Origin: Umbribacter vaginalis
Lineage (GTDB): Bacteria; Actinomycetota; Coriobacteriia; Coriobacteriales; Eggerthellaceae
Length of the DNA: 64,000 nucleotides
Direction of reading: 5' to 3'
Assembly: GCA_001552935.1 (NCBI GenBank)
Contig: KQ959705.1
Span: 90,198-154,197 of the forward strand
Shown here: piece after piece, positions 1 through 8,565 of the stretch
How positions within the stretch are numbered: the first letter of the stretch is position 1
Layout of the letters: each line of letters starts with the position of its first letter
Translations under genes and position numbers: made by a program
Notes under the pieces: model-generated
Databases searched by the model: none
Seen by the model: the letters and a program-made list of their open reading frames with translations, nothing else
What the model was told of the DNA's origin: nothing

Positions 1-1
1 C

Positions 2-589
2 GCGAACACCGATGAGCTTCTCAATCAGCTTCCCAACAAGCTGATCAGCAATTTGCCTTACGCGGTAGCTGCCACGATTGTGCTTGATTATTTCACGCGA
101 TTTCCGTTGTTGCGCAGTGCTACCATTATGGTGCAAAAAGAGGTTGCGCAGCGTATGTGCGCGCAGCCGGGCACCAAGGCTTATGGGGCGTACACTGTTA
201 AGTTATCCCTGCTTGCGCGGCCTGTTGGCATGTTTTCTGTGGCGCCGTCAAACTTTTTCCCCGCTCCTCATGTGGAAAGTACGGTCATTCGCCTTGATCG
301 GTTGAGTGTGCATGATGCACCCTATCAGCCTTGTGAATTGCCTGCCATTCAGCGCGCAATTGAAGCGGCGTTTGCAAACAGGCGTAAAACTGTTTTTAAT
401 TCAATGCGTACTTTTTTTGCTGGGTGTAACAACAGTGCCAGCAAAACAGATGCGCGCGGTGTACTTGCAAATAACTTGTTAGACGCGTTGCATGTTGCCA
501 ACATTGCACCTGATGTTCGTGGGGAAACGCTCTCTTGCGAGCAGTTTATTACGTTGGGAAAAGCCTTGTTAAGCTGTGGTGTTGTTTAG
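2..589 (+). CDS. rsmA: 16S rRNA (adenine(1518)-N6/adenine(1519)-N6)-dimethyltransferase, 3' part
   Basis: RsmA (KsgA) dimethylates two adjacent adenines in the 3' hairpin of 16S rRNA during small-subunit maturation. The gene is cut by the left edge; the reading frame is open from base 2. Visible are motif IV of the SAM-dependent N6-adenine methyltransferases (NLPY, near bases 50-61), then MVQKEVAQRM, FFPAPHVESTV and the C-terminal FANRRKT typical of the family. About 195 residues remain, so the SAM-binding N-terminus lies outside the window. The veg gene downstream repeats the rsmA-veg order known from Bacillus subtilis, which supports the call. Confidence 0.95.
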   Translation, partial: ANTDELLNQLPNKLISNLPYAVAATIVLDYFTRFPLLRSATIMVQKEVAQRMCAQPGTKAYGAYTVKLSLLARPVGMFSVAPSNFFPAPHVESTVIRLDRLSVHDAPYQPCELPAIQRAIEAAFANRRKTVFNSMRTFFAGCNNSASKTDARGVLANNLLDALHVANIAPDVRGETLSCEQFITLGKALLSCGVV

Positions 590-1169
590 TAGTTATGCTT
601 CCTGCATTGTTAGCGCGCATTGCTACTTTTTATGCACGATTTTTAAGCTTGCACTAAATGTTTGTACACGGTATTATAAGTGCGCTCCTAGCGAGTATGC
701 GCGCGCCTAGTGCTCCTAGCGAGCAGGTGCTGTTTTTTGATGTTCAGGTTAAAAATATCATTCATGAAATAATGCTGGTTTACAGTGTTGCAGGTTTACC
801 AACACTGCCATACATAGCTGTACCTGCTCTATGATTATCTCAGTTCTATGCAGGTATGCTTCCAATATGTGCAGAGGAAGTGAAGTATAGGTACGCAATT
901 GGTGCGCTCGTTAAAGGTAGGTATGTGCTCGTTTTAATGACGCGTTCATGTAATTATCGGCTTATCATACGATACAAGCATTTGTAAAAGCGCAGGAACA
1001 GCTTATATATGCGCAGCTGCGCACTCTTTGCACCTATTCCTTTCTTGTTTCTGTTCGTTGTTTGTGTTATGTGGTAAAATAATACGGCTATTTTTGTAGG
1101 GTAGCTCATAGTGTGTACACGCACTGCGCCTTGCATAAACATATCTCTTCTTGAAAGAAAGTTTTACCT
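590..1169. other. Intergenic region rsmA-veg, no gene seen
   Basis: No convincing coding sequence. A 12-bp word (GCTCCTAGCGAG) occurs twice, at 684-695 and 712-723, 28 bp apart. The region presumably carries the veg promoter close to 1050-1100, but no hexamer pair with good spacing could be fixed by eye. Confidence 0.5.
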
Positions 1170-1691
1170 ATGAATTTGGAAGAACAAGCTAAAATTATCG
1201 ACACTATTCACGATACACTTGCTACACATCTTGGAGAAAAACTGCAGGTACGAGCTAATATGGGGCGTTCAAAAATTGTAGAACTTGAAGGCACGCTTGC
1301 TCAAATTCATCCTCGTTTGTTTATTATTGACGTTGAGCGTAAGCGCGGACGTATCGCGCGCCAATCGTACCAGTATGTTGATATTTTGACTGGTATCGTG
1401 CAATTGTATCAAGATGATAAGGCGCTCTTTGAACCATTTGTTGACGATCAAAGCGATATGGGTTCGCATTTGGTACAGTCGCTGCTTGAAGCCGATTTAG
1501 CTGATGATAGTTCTGATTTGGATGATGAGCCTGATGAGGCTGATATGATGAGCGATACCGATGCACTTGATGTTGATGATAGCATTGATGACGATGCTGA
1601 TGTTGATGTTGATGCGGATGATGATACCTCAGATGAGGATACGAGCTTTCATGATGATGCTTCTGCTCATATTCGTAGCAGAAAAAAATAA
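1170..1691 (+). CDS. veg: Veg family protein with acidic C-terminal tail
   Basis: The first 90 or so residues match the Veg family: an N-terminal helix followed by a small beta domain with GRSKIVELEGTL, HPRLFIIDVERKRG and QSYQYVDILTG. In B. subtilis Veg is about 86 residues, strongly expressed, and reported to promote biofilm gene expression; the biochemical role is open. Here the protein is 173 residues because of an added tail (about residue 95 to the end) made almost wholly of Asp, Glu, Ser and Ala, written in GAT-rich DNA. The ATG is preceded by a GAAAGAAAG stretch. Position directly after rsmA matches the Bacillus order. Confidence 0.88.
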   Translation: MNLEEQAKIIDTIHDTLATHLGEKLQVRANMGRSKIVELEGTLAQIHPRLFIIDVERKRGRIARQSYQYVDILTGIVQLYQDDKALFEPFVDDQSDMGSHLVQSLLEADLADDSSDLDDEPDEADMMSDTDALDVDDSIDDDADVDVDADDDTSDEDTSFHDDASAHIRSRKK

Positions 1692-1846
1692 GGCTATTTT
1701 GCATACTTGCGCAAAAGGTAATTGACAAATTGCGCTGTAATGCAGAAAATACTAGTTACGCATTCGAGCATGCGTGCGTTTAATCGTCTGAGTGTTTATT
1801 ATTTGGGTGTTTGAGCGTTGTTTTTGTAAGCTTGAATGTAGTTTGT

Positions 1847-1922
1847 GGGGATGTAGCTCAGTTGGGAGAGCATCACGTTCGCAACGTGGGGGTCGTGGGT
1901 TCGAATCCCATCATCTCCACCA
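1847..1922 (+). tRNA. tRNA-Ala(CGC)
   Basis: Full cloverleaf can be drawn: acceptor GGGGATG with CATCTCC, D-arm GCTC/GAGC, anticodon stem TCACG/CGTGG with loop TTCGCAA (anticodon CGC), T-arm with GTTCGAATC, discriminator A at 1919 and an encoded CCA at 1920-1922. The G3:U70 wobble pair, the main identity element for alanyl-tRNA synthetase, is present. Confidence 0.95.
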
Positions 1923-2205
1923 CAACTTCTTTAATCTTCTATTCATTTGACCTGCGTAAATATTATTTGTAACCATACTTTCTATCGTTGGATAACACTC
2001 ATCGTAACTGATACTGGAAGTAATACTTAACGGACGTGCTCAAAGGCTTTACATGTGTGCCTATGCCTAATTTTTTAGTAAAACGTGCTTAAGACAACGC
2101 AAGCATACGAAGATGGTGCACGCGCTGTAATTGGTTTTACCAGGTAAAAGGCTATTTTGGCGATGTGTTTAGTACTAACAATATAAAAGGTAAAAATCCA
2201 TTTTT
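1923..2205. other. Spacer after tRNA-Ala, nothing recognised
   Basis: AT-rich sequence without a coding frame, clear terminator or repeat. It leads into the promoter at 2206-2234. Confidence 0.4.
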
Positions 2206-2234
2206 TTGAATCTCAGGTTAGCAGAGCGTATAAT
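2206..2234 (+). promoter_or_regulatory. Sigma-70-type promoter for the 2344-2880 gene pair
   Basis: TTGAAT at 2206-2211 and a perfect TATAAT at 2229-2234 with a 17-bp spacer. The next gene starts about 105 bp downstream, which leaves a leader of roughly 100 nt. Confidence 0.65.
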
Positions 2235-2343
2235 CCGAGCAAAGTTTTAAGTGGTGTCAGATACGATTCAGTCAGAACTATGAAGACCTCTCATCTAAGA
2301 ATCAGTGATAGAGCTAAAAATCCGTATGGGCGATAGGGTAGTC

Positions 2344-2598
2344 ATGATTTCTTTTGAACAAGCAAAGAAAAAAGCACAAGATAGCGTGAGTAATTTTCAG
2401 GAATTTGATTTGTGTGTCGAGCACGATAACGCTTTCGTGTTTTACAGTGGCAGCGATTGCGAAGATGAAAAGCCTGTTATTGGTGGCTACACCTCACCCT
2501 TTATTGTTTGGAAAAAAGATGGGTCTATCGATTTTGGTTTTGCAGCAGCGATGTTTGATGATACGTTAGGCAACGAATTAAAAGAGACGAAGCTTTAA
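2344..2598 (+). CDS. Small protein of unknown function, first of a paralogous pair
   Basis: A protein of 84 residues starting MISFEQAKKKAQD. I chose the ATG at 2344 because the segment after it aligns with the start of the next gene (MVNYEQALSIAKD) and a GATAGGG stretch sits just upstream; GTG 2305 and ATG 2326 are in frame but less convincing. Both products share an F/Y-EQA helix, an acidic region with Cys-x-Glu, an (A/Y)-(F/Y)VF strand, and a V-x-x-K-K-(D/T)-G turn. The layout recalls small YrhB/Imm35-like or PepSY-like folds, but I do not recognise a family with certainty. No signal peptide or membrane segment. Confidence 0.6.
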   Translation: MISFEQAKKKAQDSVSNFQEFDLCVEHDNAFVFYSGSDCEDEKPVIGGYTSPFIVWKKDGSIDFGFAAAMFDDTLGNELKETKL

Positions 2599-2655
2599 CC
2601 ATTAACCTTTGAAGGCACTTAGCCGAGAATGTGTTTTAAGGTTTAGGAGGTAATC

Positions 2656-2880
2656 ATGGTTAATTATGAGCAAGCGCTATCTATTGCAAAAGACCTTTTA
2701 GGGAAAGTCGATACATATTGTGAGTATAAAGACTATTATGTGTTTTCCTATCACACTCCCGTAGAACAGATATCAGGTGCGAATGTTGTTGCTATAGAGA
2801 AAAAAACTGGGGAAGCCTATAGCTTTATTGGAGTAATTACAAAGCTTGGGAAAATACTTCGCGAAGGCAAGGTGCGCTAA
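2656..2880 (+). CDS. Small protein of unknown function, second of a paralogous pair
   Basis: 74 residues, with a strong ribosome binding site (AGGAGG, 2645-2650) ahead of the ATG. It is a shorter relative of the product of 2344-2598: same N-terminal EQA helix, CEYKDYYVFSY strand and V-A-I-E-K-K-T-G-E turn. The gene ends in KLGKILREGKVR, and this 3' end is repeated imperfectly right after the stop codon (see the repeat at 2842-2909), so the C-terminus may have been trimmed or duplicated recently. Fifty-seven bases after its paralogue, probably the same transcript. Function unknown; an immunity-like role is a guess from size and tandem paralogy only. Confidence 0.65.
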   Translation: MVNYEQALSIAKDLLGKVDTYCEYKDYYVFSYHTPVEQISGANVVAIEKKTGEAYSFIGVITKLGKILREGKVR

Positions 2881-2909
2881 GCTTGGAAAAACGCTTCGCG
2901 AAGGTAAGG
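2842..2909. repeat. Imperfect tandem duplication over a gene 3' end
   Basis: Two copies of a 31-bp segment beginning AAGCTTGG, at 2842-2872 and 2879-2909, period 37 bp, 27 of 31 bases identical. The first copy codes for the C-terminus of the small protein, the second lies just past the stop codon. Confidence 0.7.
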
Positions 2910-3026
2910 CCTTGTTGTTCGGGCTGATGTTCGGCTTATTGCGCCTACACTCTGCTTCATCATAGATATTGCTTAGCAATCTATACCCATTTCTGCATAC
3001 TACGCATAGGGTAGGTGACCACAAAA

Positions 3027-3068
3027 TGCCAAATCGGCACCAATTCCGCGGTCGTGACCGTATTCCGC
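3027..3068. promoter_or_regulatory. Palindromes and direct repeats upstream of the formate dehydrogenase operon
   Basis: A small hairpin TGCC-AAATC-GGCA (3027-3039), the inverted repeat CGGTC-GT-GACCG (3049-3060), and the direct repeat ATTCCGC at 3043-3049 and 3062-3068 flanking it, all 60-100 bp before the TTG start. This could be an operator; no regulator can be named. Confidence 0.4.
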
Positions 3069-3125
3069 AGTTCAATATGGCACAATATAGCGCATAGAAC
3101 CAAAAACCAGGGAGGGGGTTTGACA

Positions 3126-4964
3126 TTGGCTCAGCTTTCTATTGCGCCACAATCGCCTGATGATGCGCAGATTGCGCAATTTTTAGAAGACTTCGAGCGC
3201 CGCGTTCAAACAACTCCTCCAGGCATGTGCCCTGTTCAGCTGCAACTTAACCAGGTGCAAGCCGGTGCCGCGCAAACGTGCGGCAAATGCATTCCGTGTC
3301 GCGACGGATTGCCCCAGTTAGCAGCCTTGTTGCACGACATTGTTGCGTGCACGGCTAGCCCCGAAACGCTTGATCAGGCGCGCGAGCTGGCGCAGCTTAT
3401 CAGTGAAACGTCCGATTGCGCTATTGGGTATCACACAGCCGACGTGTTTCTGCAAAGTCTTCAGGCGCACGAATCGGAGTTCAACGCGCACGTTCAGCAG
3501 CATGCGTGCCAGCCTACTATCGAGCAGAAAGTTCCCTGTGAGGCACTTTGTCCTGCTCATGTTGATGTTCCAGCATATATTGCGCTGGTGGCACAGGGAG
3601 ATAACGCCGCTGCGGTAAACATGGTTCGCAAAGACAATCCGTTCCCGACAGCATGTGCGCTGGTCTGTGAGCATCCGTGCGAAATTCGCTGCCGTCGGCG
3701 GCTAATCGATGCGCCTCTTAACATTCGTGGCATCAAAAAGTACGCGTGCGATAATGCGCGTTGCGATACGGTGCCTACTCCCGTGCGCAATGTTGAAACG
3801 GGGCGAAAAATTGCCGTCATTGGTGGAGGTCCTAGCGGGATGACCTGTGCTTATTTTGCATCGTTGATGGGGCATCGCGTAAGCGTGTTTGAGGCGCGCA
3901 AATCGCTGGGCGGCATGATGCGCTACGGCATTCCGGCGTATCGCTTTCCACGGGAACGTCTTGACGAGGATATTCGCGGAATTCTAAAGGTTGGCGGTAT
4001 TGACGTTCACTATGAAACACCTGTTGATACGCCTCTTTTGCATGAATTAGCGCGCGATTATGACGCGTTGTACGTTGCCATTGGCGCGCAAGCAGGAAAA
4101 ACGCTCGATTTGCCCGGTGCGGATGCGCAGGGTGTATTCTCGGCGGTGCAGGTGCTGGAGCGCATTGGCGATGGAGATTATCCAAACTACCAGGGGAAAC
4201 GTGTTGTTGTTATTGGTGGCGGTAATGTTGCGATGGACTGCGCGCGTACGGCACTTCGTGCGAAGGCGTCTGCGGTAACGGTGGTGTATCGTCGCAGGCG
4301 AGAAGACATGACCGCACTTCCTGAAGAAATTGATGCAGCTGCTGCTGAAGGTGTTGAGTTGTTGATGCTGGCGGCGCCTGTTGAGATTTCCGTTGATGAA
4401 CAGGGTGCATGCAAGGCGCTTATTGCGCAACCGCAGATGATTAGTACTGTGAAGCGTGGTCGCCCGGCGCCCGTTACTGCGCTGCGTCCGCCGCTTACCA
4501 TTCCAGCTGACGTTATTTTAATTGCTGTTGGGCAAGATATTGTAAGCGCGCCGTTTGAAGCGTTCGGTATGACTGCTACACGCGGTCGTTTTACTGCCGA
4601 TGAACATCTTTTGGCGCCAGGGCTTCGTAATGTGTTTGTGGGCGGCGACTGCCAAACGGGGCCCGCAACCATTATTCGTGCTATCGGCGCAGGTAAGGTG
4701 GCTGCTCGCAACATCGATCACGCGCTTGGGTACAGTCATACCCTGCCTTGCGACATTGTGGTGCCAACGCCCGCGCGCAACAATCGTACGGCAACGGGGC
4801 GTGTGAACGTGCCCGAGCGGTTGGTGCGTGATCGCAAGCACGATTTTCTTGAAGTTGAGCTTGAGAACACTGAGCAGGAAATTTTGCAGGAATGTTCGCG
4901 CTGTTTGCGCTGCGATTATTTTGGTTGCGGAACGCAAAAAGGGGGGAGGATTCGCTATGAATAA
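3126..4964 (+). CDS. FAD/Fe-S NAD(P)H oxidoreductase (GltD/SfrB-like), formate dehydrogenase partner
   Basis: A soluble electron-transfer flavoprotein of 612 residues. Domains in order: a short NuoF-type 4Fe-4S region (CGKCIPCRDG, about residues 51-60) without the FMN-binding NuoF core; a Fer4_20 domain with many Cys (CEALCPAHVDVP onward, about 138-225); a GltD-like two-dinucleotide fold with GGGPSG (about 232) for FAD and GGGN (about 361) followed by YRRRREDMTALPEE for NADPH; FVGGD; and a C-terminal Cys cluster CSRCLRCDYFGC. Start is TTG 3126 behind GGAGGGGG (3111-3118); frames further up lack a binding site. It overlaps fdhA by 8 bp, so the two are translationally coupled. It probably passes electrons between FdhA and NAD(P)H, as in SfrAB-type enzymes. 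Confidence 0.85.
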   Translation: MAQLSIAPQSPDDAQIAQFLEDFERRVQTTPPGMCPVQLQLNQVQAGAAQTCGKCIPCRDGLPQLAALLHDIVACTASPETLDQARELAQLISETSDCAIGYHTADVFLQSLQAHESEFNAHVQQHACQPTIEQKVPCEALCPAHVDVPAYIALVAQGDNAAAVNMVRKDNPFPTACALVCEHPCEIRCRRRLIDAPLNIRGIKKYACDNARCDTVPTPVRNVETGRKIAVIGGGPSGMTCAYFASLMGHRVSVFEARKSLGGMMRYGIPAYRFPRERLDEDIRGILKVGGIDVHYETPVDTPLLHELARDYDALYVAIGAQAGKTLDLPGADAQGVFSAVQVLERIGDGDYPNYQGKRVVVIGGGNVAMDCARTALRAKASAVTVVYRRRREDMTALPEEIDAAAAEGVELLMLAAPVEISVDEQGACKALIAQPQMISTVKRGRPAPVTALRPPLTIPADVILIAVGQDIVSAPFEAFGMTATRGRFTADEHLLAPGLRNVFVGGDCQTGPATIIRAIGAGKVAARNIDHALGYSHTLPCDIVVPTPARNNRTATGRVNVPERLVRDRKHDFLEVELENTEQEILQECSRCLRCDYFGCGTQKGGRIRYE

Positions 4965-7900
4965 CACTGTCTCAAAGGCAAACGAGTCGCGTGTGAGCAG
5001 CACTGGCGCGCTGTACAACGGTGTTGACGCAGTTGGTGTTGACGCAGCTGATGCTGGTGTCGCGGATGCGAAAACGTGTGCGGCTGATGCTGGTATCACA
5101 GGCGCGGCTGCTACTGGCGAAGCTGGTACTGCCAATTTGCCTGCTGATCAGGAAATACATGTGCGCGTAACAATTGACGGGCACGTGCTGGACGTTCCTT
5201 CCACAAGCACCATTGTAGACGCCGCTGAACGCGCGGGAATTTCCATCTCTACCTTGTGTTATTTGAAGAAGTTGAACGCGATAGGCTCGTGTCGCATTTG
5301 TAGTGTTGAAGTTGCGTTTGTGCGCGACGATACTTCCACGAATGCGCAACCTGAGGGCGTGCAGGCTTCCGTTCCCCAGCTTGACGAGCTGTTTGCGCAC
5401 GCGCAGCTTATGCCAGCGTGCAACACTAAAGTGCAAAATGGGATGCATATCCGCACGCAATCGGCGCGTTTACAGAGGTATCGCCAGCAGCTGTTACGTT
5501 TGCTGCTGCGTACGTATCGTCCGAATCCGCAGCGTTTTGCGCACGATTTTGTGCCGAATGAGTTTGAGCAACTGTGCATGCGCGAGGGTATCGACATTTC
5601 GTATTTGTTTCCTGAACAGGTAGAACGTGGCGGCGTGCAGGTATGTGCCAGCGGCCAGCCCGAACTTACCACCAAGCAGGATAAACCCGCCTCTGAACAG
5701 AGCGAACCAGCGAAATCGTCCCACGAAGCCGCTTGCGTTCTTCCCTTTGAGCAGGACGCACATCCCCACGCTCACCACCAAGCTTCCGCAAAACGTCAGC
5801 CGTGCATTGACACATCGCCGTTTCTGTCGTTCGACCCCAACATTTGTATTCGCTGCCAGCGCTGTGTTGCCGCATGTAACGAAGGCGCGGGTAATCACAT
5901 TTTAGGAACGCAGCATCACGGCACACGCACGTCAATTTTAGCGCCGTTCGGAAGCGATTGGAACACAAATACCTGCGAGAGCTGCGGTTGCTGTTCCGCG
6001 GCGTGCCCCACAGGCGCCATTTCTGAAAAAGCAACGCTGTCGTATGCGCACACAAAGCTTAAAAAAGTGCGCACTACCTGCCCACATTGTGGCGTTGGCT
6101 GCCAGTTCAATCTGATTGTGAAAAATGGTCGCATCGTCGATACCGAAGTGGTGTCAGGGCCTTCCAACCAGGGCTTTTTATGCATTAAGGGCCGCTCGGC
6201 GTCGTTTAATTTTGTGCATTCTGCCGATCGTCTTTCGACGCCACTCATCAAAGACAAGGCCACCAACACGTTTCGCAGCGCCACGTGGGACGAAGCTTTA
6301 AATTATGTAGCGGCGCGCCTTGGTAGCATTCGAGATGAGTACGGCGGCGATGCGATCGCATCTTTTGCCTGTTCACGTTCCACAAATGAAGACGTGTACA
6401 TGATGCAGAAAATGACGCGAACGGTGTTTCACACGAATAATGTCGACAGTTGCGCGCGCGTTTGACACGCACCAACCGTTGCCGGTCTGGCAGCTACTCT
6501 TGGTTCGGGCGCAATGACAAATTCCATTCCCGATGTAACTGAACAAGCAGACGTCATTATGATGGTGGGAACGAATGCCGAGGAAGCGCATCCTGTACTG
6601 GGTATGCACATCCGCCGTGCCGTTGAGCGCGGTGCGCGTCTGATTGTTGTTGATCCGCGCACAATTCGCTTATCCGCGCGTGCTGATATTCATTTGAAGC
6701 TTCGACCTGGGACAAATGTTGCACTGTTCAACGGGATGACGAACATTCTTATTCAGCATAATTTGATTGACGAAGAATTTATCGCCCAGCGCACCGAAAA
6801 TTTTGACGAACTGAAGCGTGTGGTTGCTGCGTATACGCCTGAACGTGTTGCCGAAATTTGTGGAATTGACCAGCGCATGCTTGTTGAGGCTGCACTGATG
6901 TATGGCCGCGCGAACACCGCTGCTATTATGTATTGCTTGGGCGTTACTGAACATACAACGGGAACCGCTGGCGTGCTTTCGCTGTCGAATTTGGCCATGG
7001 CAGCAGGCAAAATTGGGCGTCCAGGCTGCGGCGTGAACCCTCTGCGTGGGCAAAACAACGTACAGGGTGCATGCGATATGGGCGCCAACCCCGACAACTT
7101 CCCTGGCTATCAAAAGTTCACAACGCCGGGCGTGTTCGAGAAGTTCGAAAACGCGTGGGGCGTGTCGCTGAATCGTACGGTTGGGCATTACGCAACTGAC
7201 CAGTTCAACCGCGCTCTTGAGGGTTCCCTGAAAGCAATGTATATCATGGGAGAAGACCCAATGCGCACCGACCCCGATATTGCGCATGTGATGAAAGCCC
7301 TGAAGGCGCTTGATTTTTTGGTTGTGCAAGAGCTGTTCATGACAGAAACAGCGAAGATGGCCGACGTAGTGTTGCCGGGGTGTAGTTATGCCGAAAAAGA
7401 GGGCACATTTACGAACACCGAGCGCCGCATTCAGCGCGTGCGAGCTGCGGTTCCTGTGCATGAAGGCGCGCGGCTTGACACTGACATTTTCATTGATGTG
7501 ATGAACCGCATGGGGTATCCGCAGCCACATCTAACGGCAGCGGAAATTATGGATGAAGTGGCGCGTCTTGACCCTGCGTATGGGGGAGTTTCGCATGCGC
7601 GTCTTGACAGCGCTGCGTGCTATAACGATGGATTGCAGTGGCCTGTTCCTACGAAAACATCGCCCTCAACAGCAATTTTGCATGTTGGCGCTTTTACTCG
7701 TGGGCGTGGCCTGTTCAAGCCCGAGGAATATCGCGCACCTGCTGAAACAGCTGATGCGCGCTATCCGATTATCATGATGACAGGGCGCGTGTTGCACCAA
7801 TACAATGCGTGTGCGATGACAGCGCGCACGAAAGGCATCAATGAGCTGGGCGATTCGTCGTTTATCGAAATCAATACCAGCGATGCCAGCCAGTTGGGCA

Positions 7901-8160
7901 TTGAAGATGGCGACCGTGTGCGCGTGTGTTCGCGGCGTGGCTGCATTACGTCAAGCGCGCGTGTGTCAGACAAAACAACGCCCGGACATGCGTGGATGCC
8001 GTTTCACTATGAAGATGGCAACAGTAACTGGATTACAAACGGAGCTTTGGACGATCATGCTCGCGTGCCTGAATATAAAGTGTGTGCAATCAATGTTTCG
8101 CGCGCACCTCGTTCGGCGGCGCATGCTGGCGACAAGGCTCCATCCGTTCCCGCGCCATAA
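4957..8160 (+). CDS. fdhA: Selenocysteine-containing formate dehydrogenase, alpha subunit
   Basis: A molybdenum or tungsten bis-MGD enzyme interconverting formate and CO2, 1,067 residues when the in-frame TGA at 6463-6465 is read as selenocysteine (residue 503). The residues around it, VDSCARV-U-HAPTVAGL, match the active site of FdhF-type enzymes, and coding continues in the same frame to 8160. Domains: Ala/Asp/Gly-rich N-terminus (1-64), 2Fe-2S ferredoxin (about 65-160; LCYLKK, SCRICS, MPACN), a His/Ser-rich linker (about 225-285), two 4Fe-4S motifs (CIRCQRCVAAC, CESCGCCSAAC), the bis-MGD 4Fe-4S (CPHCGVGC, about 375), catalytic domain and the C-terminal MopB domain. RBS GGGGGGAGGA at 4941-4950. 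No Tat signal, so cytoplasmic. Needs SelABCD from elsewhere in the genome. Confidence 0.93.
6463..6504 (+). promoter_or_regulatory. Bacterial SECIS element in fdhA mRNA
   Basis: Directly after the TGA, a stem GTTGCC/GGCAGC (6478-6483 with 6489-6494, one G-U pair) is capped by the loop GGTCT, and a lower stem ACCAA/TTGGT (6471-6475 with 6500-6504) closes the structure. The loop GGUCU and its distance from the UGA match the SelB-binding hairpin of E. coli fdhF. Confidence 0.85.
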
Positions 8161-8176
8161 AAATTGTTCCCTCAAC

Positions 8177-8257
8177 ACTTTGAAGAAATGTCGATTTTCG
8201 GCAAAAATAACTTTGAAGAAATGTATGTTTTTGCCAAATGCTACTTTGAAGAAATGT
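8177..8257. repeat. Three 15-bp direct repeats at exact 33-bp spacing
   Basis: ACTTTGAAGAAATGT occurs without a mismatch at 8177-8191, 8210-8224 and 8243-8257. The 18-bp stretches between are only partly alike (T-rich, then GGCAAA or GCCAAA). The period of 33 bp is three turns of B-DNA and also eleven codons. It begins 17 bp after the fdhA stop codon. Confidence 0.85.
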
Positions 8258-8481
8258 CATTTTCGCATGTCATAACGGTGCATGTTCATGCATGATATAA
8301 GTGGCTTGTCGTTCATGCTTGAAACAAAGGGGAATATCATTGCTTTCCTATTCAGATATTGCATAAATGCATTGTTTGTGCACGAAATATAAGCTGGCTA
8401 ATTGTGCTGTGAACAGGTATTTTTTTCCGTTGGGCAGGCGTGTACATTCATTTACTTGTCAACATTAAGGAGTGTTTGTAT

Positions 8482-8565
8482 ATGATAAAGGCGCACGGTC
8501 ATACCTGTAAGAGACACATCCACCTGTATTTTCTATTAAGTGATCAGTATCTTTTATATGTCTAG
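8482..8565 (+). CDS. Possible 27-residue peptide
   Basis: ATG 8482 follows AAGGAG (8467-8472) at 9 bp and opens a 27-codon frame ending in TAG. The product starts MIKAHGHTCKRHIHLY and ends LLYV. The good ribosome binding site in an otherwise empty spacer is the only support; no relative is recognised and chance is a fair explanation. Confidence 0.25.
   Translation: MIKAHGHTCKRHIHLYFLLSDQYLLYV

Noticed and set aside
1324-1728. His/Gln-rich frame on the minus strand
   Set aside because: It is the antisense shadow of the Asp-rich veg tail.
2881-3125. A molybdenum-cofactor riboswitch upstream of the formate dehydrogenase operon
   Set aside because: The short symmetric elements do not form the conserved Moco aptamer as far as can be judged by eye.
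6466-8160. Reading fdhA as two genes or as a pseudogene broken by a stop codon
   Set aside because: The TGA is at the catalytic position, the frame continues unchanged, and a SECIS hairpin follows directly; selenocysteine is the simpler reading.
8177-8257. A minimal CRISPR array
   Set aside because: The conserved core is only 15 bp, the intervening 18-bp parts resemble each other, and no cas genes are near.
7841-8275. Open frame ending in TLKKC repeats
   Set aside because: It overlaps fdhA in another frame for about 320 bp and has no binding site; the repeats come from the 33-bp DNA repeat.
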